From: Diadema setosum
Taxonomy: Eukaryota > Echinodermata > Echinoidea > Diadematoida > Diadematidae
NCBI RefSeq assembly: GCF_964275005.1
Contig: NC_092705.1
Location: 22,825,980 to 22,889,979, forward strand
Reading direction: 5' to 3'
DNA length: 64,000 bases
A program made the position numbers and the translations under genes. Below the pieces are notes generated by a model. That model was not told the DNA's origin, did no database searches, and saw nothing but the letters and a program-made list of their open reading frames with translations. Shown here piece after piece: positions 26,194 to 38,210 of the stretch. Numbering within the stretch: the first letter of the stretch is position 1; the number at the start of each line of letters is the position of its first letter.

Positions 26194-26436
26194 TACCCTT
26201 ATTCCACAAAGATTTTTTTTTTCTCATCGGTCACTCATCGGAAGCAAAGTTTGTTTCATTGGACGATTTTGCCTCATCGGATCATTGCCCGACATGTCTG
26301 ACACTCATCTGATAGTCGACCAACACAAGTCGGATTCATCGGACTGCGATCTGATACACTTCGGTGGGTGGCCAGAAGCGATAAACTTTGCTTCCGACGA
26401 GTGACCGATGAGAGAAAATCTCTGTGGAATGGGGTT
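26194..26436. mobile_element. Miniature inverted-repeat element, about 243 bp
   Basis: TIRs of about 60 bp: ATTCCACAAAGATTTT..CTCATCGGTCACTC and its inverse CTCATCGGTCACTCGTCGG near the right end. The centre carries more CATCGGA motifs in both orientations. No ORF. Confidence 0.7.
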
Positions 26437-27019
26437 AAAGATTCAAGTAATATTGTGCTCATTTAGTTTGTTCAATTGACTTTGTATTACATTTATGTTA
26501 ATGAAAAAGAAATGCAGAAATAAAAATCAATCAATCAAACAAACAACGTCAATGGCACGGAAAGAGTTGAGGATCATTTCACTCCTTTTTATATTCAATT
26601 TAAACATCAAGGAATTCAAATTCGCGGAAAAGCAAGCATTTCCTGCATTTGAGCATATTTTTGTCTCTGCTTATGTTCTTTGTACAGTAACTTATCTGTT
26701 TAAACAAATAATGCAAACTTCATGCACTTTGGAAAGGGACCTTTGACCTATACTGAAATATCTCACTCCTCCGACAAACCTTCATCAGACGCAACATCTT
26801 CCATACGAGTACATGCAACAACCTTTCATAAATGCGTGCATATATACATTTTATGCGCTACTTGGGCGGTTGTTCGAGGATTAGATTACATAAATATCTT
26901 GAATATGGACAAAAAGGAATAGCAGTTGAAGCGTTTGGCGACCAGCAAATGGAGTTGTCAATATTTACTCTTGAGAAAGAAAAAAATGAACATGACTACG
27001 GCAGTGCCGAGCAACGTGT

Positions 27020-27310
27020 AGTATGCCCTGCTTGAAAGAGTCCTACTACAGTGTTAAACACTATGTAAAACACAGTGTGAACACATAGTGATCGCAGTGT
27101 GAAATCTGTTCACACTGTTAAATTCAAGCGTTAAACATTAGCGTGAATCCTCAATCCACAGTGTGAAACAGAACATGACCATATGAACAGTATATGAATA
27201 ACCACACCACAGTATGCATTATCTTCACATTGATAAATTCGAGCGTTTTCACGTATTAAATAGTAGTCGACAAGTAGAATGTGAACACATTTTCAACACA
27301 CTGTGGGAAA
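27020..27310. repeat. CACAGTGTGAA-rich repeat
   Basis: CAGTGTGAA and its inverse TTCACACTG recur, with two AATTCNAGCGTT blocks about 125 bp apart. Looks like a foldback repeat, but ends and target duplication are not clear. The surrounding DNA (26440-28190) shows no gene. Confidence 0.5.
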
Positions 27311-28472
27311 CTTCTTTCTTTCCAGTAGCAAAATAGGGAATAATAGATACGAGGAAGGTAGAAATCGACCATACTCATCTTGTTCTTCACACTAGGCTTT
27401 TGTTGGAACCTACACTCAACAAGCTTTTCTTTTAAGCAGGTTCCCTCGTATTTCTCTATAGCATTCTTTTACTTTGATTGAAACTGATACATCGACCGTT
27501 TATGTTCGTATTTTTTGTTGTTGTATATCCAAGTTGGACATTATGTATTATCATTATTTTGTTATATTTTATGTATTTTCCATCGAGAAATACGAAAATG
27601 AAATTGAAATTGAAATTAAAAATTTAAAAAAGAGAAAAAATGAGAGATATGAAGTTCTATATCCTGTCATTGTTGATACTTGTAATAAATAATGTGAAAC
27701 TGGAAGAAGAATGAAGAGAAGTACATGAAACATGATAAAATTAGTGATTGAATGAATGAAAACATTGAAAAAAAGAGATGAAATTGTATCACATTATAAT
27801 GAAAATTGAAAATTGACGCGTATATAAATGCTGCATTAATCACAAACAGAACTTGTTTTATGTTTATTGAATTCGAATGTTTACAGTTCGAAGTTATGTG
27901 CTTATAAGTTATATTCAATGATATTGAAATTGGTACTTGAGACGAAATTGATGCAAAATTGAATGCAGCTGATTCAAAATTGAATGTTAACTTTGCGTCG
28001 TGAGGTTAATGCATTTCTCTTTTATTTGCATGAAATAGAATCTTAGGTGAATGAAACGAAACGACTTTGAATGATTAAACAATTAAAATAAAACATGAAC
28101 GCTTGAATTTAATCGCTTTCTCATTAATTCGAATCCAATTCTGATGGAAATGGACGAAGAAAAAAAAAAACCTATCCCATTAATCAAAGCTGCCACTTTA
28201 CGGTGCACCCTTTCAAAAATACATGAAATGAAATATGAAATGACGATGAAACCAAACTATACACATGGGTTGAATGCAGCATCACTTGAAGGAAACAGCA
28301 GCGAATTGTGAGGAAGATCTGGCAATACGTTGAAGAGTTAGTAATCAATAAATTAAGTGTTGGCGCAGCCATCCCTGGTTTAGAAGACCACTGCAGTTTG
28401 TGGCGTTGCCATGTATAAAGATATACATTTAAAAAAGACAGAAATAAAATTGTTTTAATGTATGTATATATA

Positions 28473-28473
<1 letters not shown>

Positions 28474-28527
<54 letters not shown>

Positions 28528-28537
28528 TGTGTGTGTG

Positions 28538-28589
<52 letters not shown>
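28474..28589. repeat. (AT)n joined to (GT)n microsatellite
   Basis: About 50 bp of AT repeats followed by about 65 bp of GT repeats, abutting the left end of the 28590-29281 element. Confidence 0.95.
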
Positions 28590-28591
<2 letters not shown>

Positions 28592-29281
28592 TGACCCAGC
28601 ACCACAAAGCACACAAAAAGATATGGATTTTTAGTTAAGGGCAGATTCTGAAGGAGCAGACACTACGCTTTAAAATGATGTATAACTCAATTCAAATAGA
28701 TTCTCCTAACCTATGTAAATATTGGAAAGAAAGCGCACACTCTGGAAAAGTTTGAACTGAGAAAAAAGGCTGTGAAGTTCAGGGTCTATTCAAGTGCCTA
28801 ATCTTTACTAAGCCGTGCTACCCGTGCCATGAATAGGACAAAAAGCTTGATGTAAAACCAAAACCATTGTAGCAACAACAATGAAAGGGATTATCAGACT
28901 AAGCTGAAATTGAGCGCGCTTGATTAACACATTCTGTTTATAATAGATATCAACTTTCAAAGCAGTATCAGCATCATCTTTTCAAAAGTTATTAGAGTTG
29001 AAAGTGAAGAGTGTGCAAAGGATTTTCAAGAAATTAAAAGGGGCCTCTAAGAAAAACCTGATCACACTACTTTACCAAAAAAGGGGGTTGTAGAAAAACT
29101 GCTGAAAACCCACTTTCCCATTCAGTTTATGATCCCAAACTTAGGGATAATGTAGAAGAAAGTTCTTTCAGAAAATATGGAAAATTCAAAACTGACTCAG
29201 GTGGCCTGTTTCACCTTTCTCGAGTCCTCGCATAAAATCAAGTGGTGCGACTTTTTGTTTGTTTTGTGATGCACGGTCACA
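28590..29281. mobile_element. Miniature inverted-repeat element, 692 bp, second copy
   Basis: Same family as 17453-18139, aligned end to end (shared ATGGATTTTTNGTTAAGGGC and TTTTGTGATGCACGGTCAC). It interrupts the part of copy 2 that matches window positions 1-600, so this is an independent insertion and not a product of the segmental duplication. Confidence 0.82.
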
Positions 29282-29836
29282 TAAGAATTATTCTTTTTTG
29301 AAAAGCACCAAATCCCTCGACTACGACTGCTGCATCAAAAATGTTCAATACTCATAACTAAGATTTTCCTAAAACTTGGTTGAGCTGTTCTACTAGTAAT
29401 TGTTGCGTACCCTACACTCAAACGATATTTTGGGATTCCATTCTCCTTCGATAGGTTCCAAAATTTTTGCAAAGTCTTTTATACTTTGGTCATCATCGTA
29501 ATAAAGCTAATGTCCCATTTATGAAGCTACATGTATACTACTACTACTACTGCAATACTACTACTATTACAAACAATAATCATAGTAATATATCATATTA
29601 CTCTTTATGTATATCGTTATCAAATCAGTTGTTACAAACTCATGATTGTCATAACTATCATGCAATATTCAGTTATCATAAAACGGCCACAGAGAGGCTT
29701 GTCACTGTGAGAACTCAATAATGATAATATAGTGTGACGTAATAGATCCCTGTAAGTTACTCTCTGAAAATAAAGCCGTGAGCAACCTAAAAAATATCCG
29801 GTGATGTTATTCGCTGGTAGCATAATAGAGTGCACT

Positions 29837-30229
29837 TTAAAGGGACTGTACAGTACAGGTTGAGGTGGGGATTCATGTTTTGAACATTCTTAAGTGAGAT
29901 AATGAGAAACCTCTTATGAAATATGAAAGAGCATGTAATTTTAAGAAGGATTCAACGTTTATTTGATGAAAATTGGTTTTCAAATGGCCGAGATATCAAA
30001 AAAAAAATGATAATAATAAAAGGCGACAGGCCACAACTTTATTAGGATCTCTTTGTTTCACCTTGTTTTTGGATATCTCAGCCATTTCAAAACCGATTTT
30101 CATCAAATCAACTTTTGATACCCCTTAGAATTGCATGCTCTTTGACATCTCAGAGAGTGGTTTCTGAATATCTCGCAAAACGTTAAAAGCTAAATCCTCA
30201 CCTCGACCAGAACTGTACACACCCTTTAA
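29837..30229. mobile_element. TTAA-flanked miniature element, 393 bp, copy 1 of its family
   Basis: Ends TTAAAGGGACTGTACAG and CTGTACACACCCTTTAA. The arms pair through GATGAAAATTGGTTTTCAAATGGC and its inverse. Window positions 1100-1120 are the uninterrupted counterpart in duplication copy 1. Confidence 0.82.
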
Positions 30230-30579
30230 TCCAGAGCGGGTTCTCATTGACCGCAAATATACCAGTAAAATTTGCGGAGAGTATAATGCCTGCCGTGAAA
30301 TCTCGGGGTACATTGTCAATGTTTTACACTTGAGTTCTCTGAGGAGAATAGATTTGATACCAGACTATCTTCCTTCATCATCATCACTTCGAATTCAAGG
30401 ATACTAAAATTCCACCAATGCTTTCGGAAGATCGTGTCTGAAAAATAAAATACCCCCCCCCCCCCCCGAAGATCGTGTCTGAAAAAATACCCCCCCCCCC
30501 CCCCACATGACATAATTGTACTGGGCGGCTTCATTGCAATGCCAAGCGCTCTATTGTAGATAACCCCCTTTCAAATTAA

Positions 30580-32066
30580 TATAGGTTTTCCCGGTCAATT
30601 TCATATTTTTGTCACTCAAATTCATTAATGTGCATTCAAATTCACGCAGCGCACGCACGCAAAAATATTGGGGCATTCAAATTCAGAATCCGAGCGATCA
30701 ATTTCATTTATGAGCGTTCTATTTCGTTTTCGTGAAATCAATTTCACGATTGGGCATTCAATTTCAAAATGCGAGCACCGACTTTCCTACTCGTGCATTC
30801 AAATTCATGCGATAGTCACGTGATAGTCCCAATGAGCTTGTTTGGAGCGTTCAAATTCATTTTGAGGCGATCAAGTTCCTACTTCGTGCAATCAATTTAA
30901 CGAGGAAAATGGAGGAGACTTTTAAGAAAGGAAAAAGGGCCAACACAACCAATGAATGCTTGCATATAGTGTAATTAGGATTGTTAACATGTTCTACATT
31001 GTTCTCTGTTCATGTATTCTTTGTTATTCATCTCAATAAATTTCATAGTGCAATGTCCAATAAGCAGTGCATCCAAACAACACAACGACGAGTAATCATA
31101 TTTCTTGATGATACTGCAACGCCCTAACACCAACCACATTAATGACAATTCATCAATTTAAGACAAACTGACACACAATGATCTCACATAGTCCCGCAAA
31201 ATTAAATCAATAAGACAGCAATACACAACAAACAACACGTATAAAATACTCATGTATGCTTTTCAAAATAGTCGAAATTATGGTTTTTTTTTTCCTCGAC
31301 AGTGTCAACCAACCCTCCGTATTATGTTCGTCTGTAAACCTATACAGTGCCTAATTTTTGTTTGTTTCATTTTCTATCAAAGAAGATGGCTGGATAACCC
31401 ATATTCAGCTGCAAAAGCTGGTCTTCCATATGGGGTCCAGTTAGATGTTTTGCTCTTTGCGATGAATAATGAAGTGGGATCTTTTACATGCATGAGTTGT
31501 GACTCTTTTACACGTGGGACCTCCATTTTATGTCCAATCCCAGGGACATGTGCCTGTATATTCCTATTTGCTAAGCGCGAGTTCAAAATTGTCAATTAAC
31601 AGGTGGACCTCTACTGTAAAATAAATAATAATCATAAATCCCAATATATCCAAAGCCAAGTGAGAAACACATGCATACACTTCCCCAAACTAACTAAATT
31701 CAAGACTTCTTTTAAATTGAATGCAGTTATTCGGAACATGGTTGCCTATTCACGAATTTGAATGACCGACGAGATTCCGTCGCCAGCTTGACATGAATTT
31801 GAATGCTCAATGATGAAATGCGTGCTCCTCTCTTAAATTTGAATGCTCCGATAGTGAATTTGAATGTTCCGATAGCGAATTTGAATGCTCCGATAGTGAA
31901 TTTGAATGCTCCCAGAGTGAATTTGAATGCTCGGATAGTGAATTCGAATGACCGGATTTTGAATTTGATTGCTGATTCAGTGCTGCGAGCGTGGAATGCG
32001 TGAAATTGAATGCTCGGAATAGGAACTTGAATGACAAAAGTATGAAATTGACCGGGAAAACCTATA
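30580..32066. mobile_element. Foldback element built of 21-bp units, about 1.49 kb, copy 1
   Basis: TIR TATAGGTTTTCCCGG at both ends. The right arm is a tandem array of 21-bp units around GTGAATTTGAATGCTCCGATA (about 31840-31950); the left arm carries more degenerate units in inverse sense (GCATTCAAATTCA). The centre includes a stretch preserved in both copies (GATCCCACTTCATTATTCATC on minus). TA flanks the ends. It is inserted in duplication copy 2 only. The heptapeptide-repeat ORFs (NLNAPIV) over the array are a by-product of the 21-bp period. Confidence 0.85.
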
Positions 32067-32108
32067 TCATCAGCACTGTCGACACCGCGTGGATGGTACT
32101 GAAAAAGT

Positions 32109-32502
32109 TTAAAGGGATGAACAGTACTGGTGGAGATGAGAATTGGGCTTTTAACTTTTTGCGAGATACCAAGAAAACACTTATGAAATAGTACAGAGCA
32201 TACCATTTTAATAGGAATTCAAAGTTTATTTGATGAAAATCGGGTTTAGAATGACTGAAACATCCATAAAAAAAAAATAAAACAAAGCGATGGTAATAAA
32301 AGGTGGGTCCCACACTTTATCACAATCACACTGTTTTGGATATCTCAGCCATTATTATTTTCAAAACCAATTTTCATCAAATAAACGTTGAATTCCTCTT
32401 GGAATTACATGCTCTTTCATATTAGGAGGTTTCTCATTATCTCACCAAAAAATGTTAGAAACCTGAAATTAGGTCTCAACCAAAACTATACGATCCCTTT
32501 AA
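32109..32502. mobile_element. TTAA-flanked miniature element, 394 bp, copy 2 of its family
   Basis: Ends TTAAAGGGATGAACAG and CGATCCCTTTAA. Aligns end to end with 29837-30229 (shared TTTATTTGATGAAAATC, GATATCTCAGCCATT, ATTGCATGCTCTTT-type blocks). TTAA at both ends suggests piggyBac or Kolobok mobilisation. Confidence 0.8.
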
Positions 32503-32652
32503 TCTTTACCAGTATTCGCTTTAAATTTTAGCAGGCATGCAAGTCTTTGCATTGTGCCCCTCCTGTGCTTACAATCACTTCTGCTTACTGCGATTTCCAT
32601 TTTTTTTTTAAAGAATGTTATAACTGTGTGTGTCCATCCGTGGCACATGGTA

Positions 32653-32822
32653 CAGTGGACTCCCGTTATAACGAAGTCCTCGGGACCGGCAGTTTTCTTT
32701 CGTTATAACCGAATGAATAAACAATAAAAATACATAGAGTTGATAATGTTGCGGCCCTAAACTTTATTTCGTTGTAACCGGAATTTCGTTATACACGTGT
32801 TCGTTATAACGGGAGTGCACTG
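32653..32822. mobile_element. pogo/Tigger-like miniature element, 170 bp
   Basis: Ends CAGTGGACTCCCGTTATAAC and GTTATAACGGGAGTGCACTG, with TA at the left flank. CAGTG ends with ATAACG cores and TA targets are typical of pogo/Tigger derivatives. Confidence 0.75.
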
Positions 32823-33149
32823 CACTCTTGATTAAAGTCGTGCTACTTAGCCATGGCGTTGAATCAATTATGCCTATGTGGAGCAGCCACCGAAATAGCG
32901 CTCTATATATGCCCATATCCTCGGAATACTATTAGTGTTCACCAAAACGGGTTGTTAAAAGTGTACCTCGCGTGCGGCTTCTCTGTACACGGTTCTGATT
33001 ACAACTACACATTTTGCATTGCTTTGATACAATTTGAATTCGGAGCTGTTCCTGATGTACCTGTGTGTTCGGCAGGATGAATGCACATGCCTTCTACTCA
33101 TCTGTCTGACCATGATCACAGTTTTCAATGAAGTGGGACATGACCATCA

Positions 33150-33301
33150 GTGATAGATGACCAATGTGAAGCCCGCGCAGCTTAGATTGGAACACGGTTT
33201 TTCCGTTGCATCTCGCCTTGTTTTGAACTGGGGTCAAAAGCGTTACACGTGTGTGGAGGGCTTAGCTCAGGGGGCACGACGTGGATTTTGTGCACGTATT
33301 G
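33150..33301 (+). other. Possible noncoding upstream exon of GPCR-2 (conserved donor site)
   Basis: The counterpart of 2135-2272, with a strong donor GTAAGT at 33302. A possible acceptor is TTTCAG at 33781-33786, leaving 86 nt of 5' UTR before the GPCR-2 ATG. The donor context is better conserved than its surroundings; there is no transcript evidence. Confidence 0.35.
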
Positions 33302-33872
33302 GTAAGTCATGTCACATCATAACATTTCAAGATGAATGGTAAAATGTTTGTAATTTTATTGTTTTATGTTTTTCTGTATATGCTTACATAGAAGACGTAG
33401 ATAAGTGCACCGTACTTGTCTCAATATTTGCGTCCGTGATCATTCACAAGGGTCCACTCGATCAGTGGCTCAATGTTTTTTCCTATGACTATTTTGCTCC
33501 CACTTTCAAAGTAGGCATCACTCCAGTGGAAAAGATAGATTGGCTTTGATAAAAGATAGGAATTCCATTTGAACTGGGTTCTAAAGTTTAAAGATTAACT
33601 TGATACCGATTTCTATATGCTGTGAAGTAATCGTGAACTCTGGTATTTTAAACTCTGGCTGATTTTGATTTTAGGTGTGCTCTTATATGAAATAAGTCGA
33701 TTTTCCCAAAAAGGGAGGCCTAGAATGTATTCTACTATAATTCCTGTAATTATTTTATGCATGAATGTATTGTTTGTTTGTTTCAGGCAGGACGGATACA
33801 TATCATATTTCCATAAAGGAACCACAGTCCTTGCACAGCTTTTAAGCACTGCTGGACAAAGTTACATGTACG

Positions 33873-36700
33873 ATGTCCGTCACGACACCAGATGTGAGTT
33901 CAGTGGTGGAGTCGGTACCCCCTTTCAACTTCACATGCGTGAATTCTATGATAACCGTCATTGCGCCAGAAGATTGTGAATTCTTATCGGACCTCGCCTT
34001 GGGCTTTGTCGTCATCAGCGTTGTTCTGATAATTTTCGGTCTCTTCACCAACGTCCTTCTCATCTACATCATTGTCTCTAATGGCCAGCAGACGAAGACG
34101 CTTCCCAACATCTTCGTGGCCAACATGGCTTTCCTGGGTGTTCTCTTCTTGGTCATCGTCGCGGGCGTCAACGTAGTCGTCTTCTCGCAGGTCGCGTTTC
34201 AAGTTCAATTCTTTAGAAACGATAACATCACCACTGCACTATTTTTGTTCCAGATGGTAAGTACGGCGGCTGGAAAGCCATCTAATAACAAAACGGATTT
34301 GATTCATTTACACGAATTCATTTTAATATCAACAATTGCACAATTAATTGATCACAAAGAATAAACCCCTAAAAGTTTGGCAAGATAAATCCTCTCTTGA
34401 GAAATAATGGTAAAAAAAAAATGCTCGATATACCAATATGTTTACATTAATATTAGATGAAATTCGAATTTACCATAGATGAAACAAAAACCCAGCTTTA
34501 GTGCTTCAAAATATTTCTAAAATGTGCGTTATGGGTAGAAACAACCACTGTAAAAAAAACTGAATCCGTATAATCGATGTTAAGTATTGTTAAATACACA
34601 AAATATGAACAATAGTTATGATAAAAATGTTTCCAGACTATGTTTCCAGACTATACTGTCAACAGTTCTGGTTTTTTTTTATCGAGAAAAATACTGATAT
34701 CTCCTTGTATTTTACGCTTTATTGCGAAAATTTTATATGGTAGGATGTTTTGTGATTCCACAGACCTACACATTTGCATTAAATGTGATATCTTTAACAT
34801 GTTTTAAATCACTGCTCCAAAAGGTAAGCAGGACCTTTAAGCAACTGCAGTGTAAGGATGTAACTAAAGCTCAAACTTTGTTTTTCAATGGATTTTTCTC
34901 TCCATTAAAGTGTACATGAATAATCAAATCTCTATAACACGGCCGAAGCAACGTATCTTTCTCAAGAGTGTGACAATTAGCACTTAAAGGTCGCAAAGGG
35001 TTAAGCAATCTTTGCTGAAATAAGGTGAATTGAAACAAATTGAATTGATTAACAATTATTTCCCAACATATTTATTGCCTTTTACGAAATGATTATCTAA
35101 AACAAGCTGATGGTAGTATGCGCATTTTTTTTTTAGCTTGTTTATATTCAACATTATTTTAGGCAGATATTTAGGGAGTTTCTCTTCGCTCAATCGGTTT
35201 TGTCCCATTTTCCTTTTGACTTTTTCCTGTCTTTATATTCATCTTTCTCTTCTCTTTCTCCTCTTATTTCTTCCCTTATCTATTCAGTTTGTTGCAATCG
35301 CATTGTTTAACACGCTGGTTGTGCTTGCAATCGATAGATACTTGTCGATTGTTCATCCTTTGCGATCGTTGACCTGGCGAACGAAAGAGCGATCTTTTGT
35401 TGTCTGTGGAATTGTTTGGATAAGTAAGTACATACATACTTTTATTTTTGGTTAATTGTTGTTTTATTTTCCAGTCTAATGGATTATTGACGCTGATGAA
35501 TAAAAAAAAACAACATTTTTTCCAACCGAAAGTAAGAATAAGAACCCAAAATTAAACAAAATTAATGATAGCGAAATCATGTAAACGGATAGTTGATTTT
35601 TATGTGATATGATTGATCGGATTCATTTTTTTTTTTTTTAGGAACTCCTGATAACAAGATTTCAACTCAGAATAATGACATGCGTTATTCTTGAGGGAAA
35701 AAAAGTTATTTACAAAGAGTTCTTAACCTCGCATTATTCACATCAAGGTGGGATTGTATGAAATTGATTATGCATCCTTGTGTTGTTATTCTCAACAGCA
35801 GCAGCAGCAGCGACAACTAAGGATGTATTAACCTCTGACTTTTACATCACAGAGTGAAACGATTTAAAATGGGAGTGAGCCCTAGCGGAACTAATCCCGA
35901 ATGTCCCTGAAAACAGAGGCTAAACCATGAAAGATCTTTCTTGTCTTGAAGATATTGAGGTCGAACTTTTCTCTCTCTCTCTCTCTCTCTCTGAATCGGC
36001 TGCGTGGGTTATAGTCTTATATCGTCGGTCCATTTGCCCTCATTTTGTGTTATTTTCCTTTCAGAATTATACCACCCGAGTGCATACATGCTTACGCAGG
36101 TCGAATCAAATGTATAACATTTCAGGTTAAAACAGAAACTGTGTCGATATTGTAGTAATGTTCAAGAGTGTGCAGATCTTGATGTTTATCTGCATATAAT
36201 AATTATCATCTACATTTTGTGTAAAAGCTTGCAATATATCATTTCAAGAAATTGGTTTATATTTTAATTTGCCGTTAATGAAGGTTAATACCGTTGTAAA
36301 ATTTCCTATAATTCAATCACTTGTGGCGGTGTCAGAGGTCATGCGGCCAGGACTCTATCATTATCTATATTGCAAGGAAACAGCAGGTCCTCCTGTCTAC
36401 TCACAGATTTTTTTTTCCTCGCATGCCTTTAAATGGACAGTATTATTTATCCTCAATAAGACTACATTAAAGATAAATGGGGAAAGAGAGCAAGGGGTAC
36501 TACCCCCCCCCCCCCTTCCCATAGATTTTCCTGCGTATGGCCATAACATAGTTTCGCCTGTTAGCCCACAAAGCTGTATCTACTGTTGAGAAGCAATTGA
36601 TTGACAGGTCGTCTTCTCGTTTTATTTTCATTTCTGTTCTTTTTTTTTTCTCCGGCTTATGCTTTTAAATGAAACACTATGATTCATTCTGTATGGGAAT

Positions 36701-36735
<35 letters not shown>

Positions 36736-38046
36736 TGGGGAAAGAGAGCACGGGAATACCCCCCCCCCCCCCGCCCCCTCTCCCTTATTAATAGATTTTC
36801 TGCGTACGGCCATAAAGTAGTTTCGCCTTTTATTGAAATACACTAAACAAGGCCACAAGAGCGCAAAAGCACATTTACACACGCACCACACACACACATA
36901 CACATAAAATAGGCACAATACACAGCACACAAAGAAAAGGAGCCAGTAAAAAAAAAAAAATTAATTAAGTGTTCATTATAGGAGCTTTCTCTGACGCGAT
37001 TAATTAACTTTCTATAGCACTGGTTTTTGGTTTTGTTTATTTGTTTGTTCGTTTGTTTGTTTGTTTTGGGGGGTTAGGGTTATGGATGTTAGTTCTCCCT
37101 TCTGAGCATTTTCACTTATTTAAGTTCATTGCAATACGGGAATAGTGTTTATTTTGCAATGAGTCTACGGTGATTCATGATGTTCTATAGGCTACGGGTC
37201 ATGAATTAGTTCTTATCTATTTTTACAAGACAATGACGTAGCCTATAAAGTATCTTGAAGTAGCCAGCACAAAAGGTAAATCGATCCCAAGACATCGACT
37301 TCACATTGTAATTCACTGTTCAACGGTACGATGTCAATAATGTCTGCTTTTCAAAATTGTTACTGTTATAAATATCCTCTAAAACCACTCACTTCTTTCT
37401 TTATTTCATATCGTTATGTCCATCACTTACCAAAATTTGGCAAGTGATAATTTAATCATATCACTTGTCTGATCTAGTTTCAGGAATAAATTTGCTACCA
37501 GTAGCTCTCAGCGGCCGGGGTCCTAATGTGTTCGAGGTCGGTTACGGACGTTCGTACACACAGGTTGCCACCATCTTATTTGTGACGCTGTCCTACGCCT
37601 TACCACTGCTGATCGTTGTCGTCTGCTACGCCGCCATTTTGAAGACGGTGTGGGACAACCGGACCACGTCTGGTCTGTCCGCCAGCGAACGCAGCAGACG
37701 GTCGAACCAAAGAACGCAAGTCCTCAAGACAATCACAATCGTCGTGGCGTGCTATGCGATTAGCTACGGCTACTATATTTCAATAACCTCATGGATAACC
37801 TTCGACAGGCGCGCCCAGTCTTACACCAGGCTCGGCAACTCCCTCCTCTATTCAGCCATACTTGTTGTCTATTTCAACACCTGTATCAACCCCCTGATCT
37901 ACGCCTTACACCTGCCCACTTTCCGACCGTATCTCTACAAGGCGCTCTGGCCGGCATCTTGTAATCAGCAGCGTAGACAGGATGCAGACCTCACTACCAT
38001 TCGCGGAGGTCCAACTCTTACTTTAAACGCAATTATGCCCCCTTAG
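33873..38046 (+). CDS. Class A (rhodopsin-like) orphan GPCR, tandem copy 2, three exons, 362 aa
   Basis: Coding exons are 33873-34256, 35288-35423 and 37478-38046. Splice positions and phases match copy 1, and the total of 1089 nt is 363 codons. Protein sequence is nearly identical to copy 1 through the membrane core (IDRYLSIVHPLRS, SYALPLLIVVVCYAAIL, NTCINPLIYAL, LPTFRPYLYKALWPASC). The N-terminus has an N-F-T sequon. Differences cluster in the N-terminus, TM6/ECL3 (YYISITSWITFD against YLFSVLMWINFD) and the tail. The tail ends L-N-A-I-M-P-P after a small local change; DNA matching the rest of copy 1's tail lies just after the stop, now as 3' UTR. The same non-canonical positions occur as in copy 1 (no D2.50, no W6.48/P6.50, no C3.25). 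Intron 1 (1.0 kb) and intron 2 (2.1 kb) are far shorter than in copy 1. It is likely an active receptor gene; the ligand is unknown. Confidence 0.9.
34475..34845 (+). repeat. Dispersed repeat in GPCR-2 intron 1
   Basis: Counterpart of 18360-18720. It lies at the same intron position in both receptor genes, so it predates the duplication. Confidence 0.6.
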
Positions 38047-38117
38047 TTTCAGACGTAGGAAGAACGTCGATCCTATCTGTCATGTGTGAACATATCACGC
38101 CCGAATACAATCAGTGG

Positions 38118-38118
38118 A

Positions 38119-38123
<5 letters not shown>
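38118..38123 (+). promoter_or_regulatory. Polyadenylation signal of GPCR-2
   Basis: AATAAA in the block homologous to the first GPCR-1 signal. A CAA/CTA microsatellite follows immediately. Confidence 0.5.
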
Positions 38124-38208
<85 letters not shown>

Positions 38209-38210
38209 AA
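38123..38210. repeat. (CAA)n joined to (CTA)n microsatellite in the GPCR-2 3' flank
   Basis: About 12 CAA units followed by about 17 CTA units; GPCR-1 has only CAACAACAACAAC at the same place. Confidence 0.95.

Noticed and set aside
31840..31950. Possible CRISPR-like array of 21-bp units
   Set aside because: The units are contiguous with no unique spacers, lie in a transposon arm, and the genome is eukaryotic.
31803..32037. ORFs with NLNAPIV or SEHSNSL heptad repeats (also at 41786-42020)
   Set aside because: The heptad arises from the 21-bp DNA unit of the foldback element; it is open in several frames on both strands.
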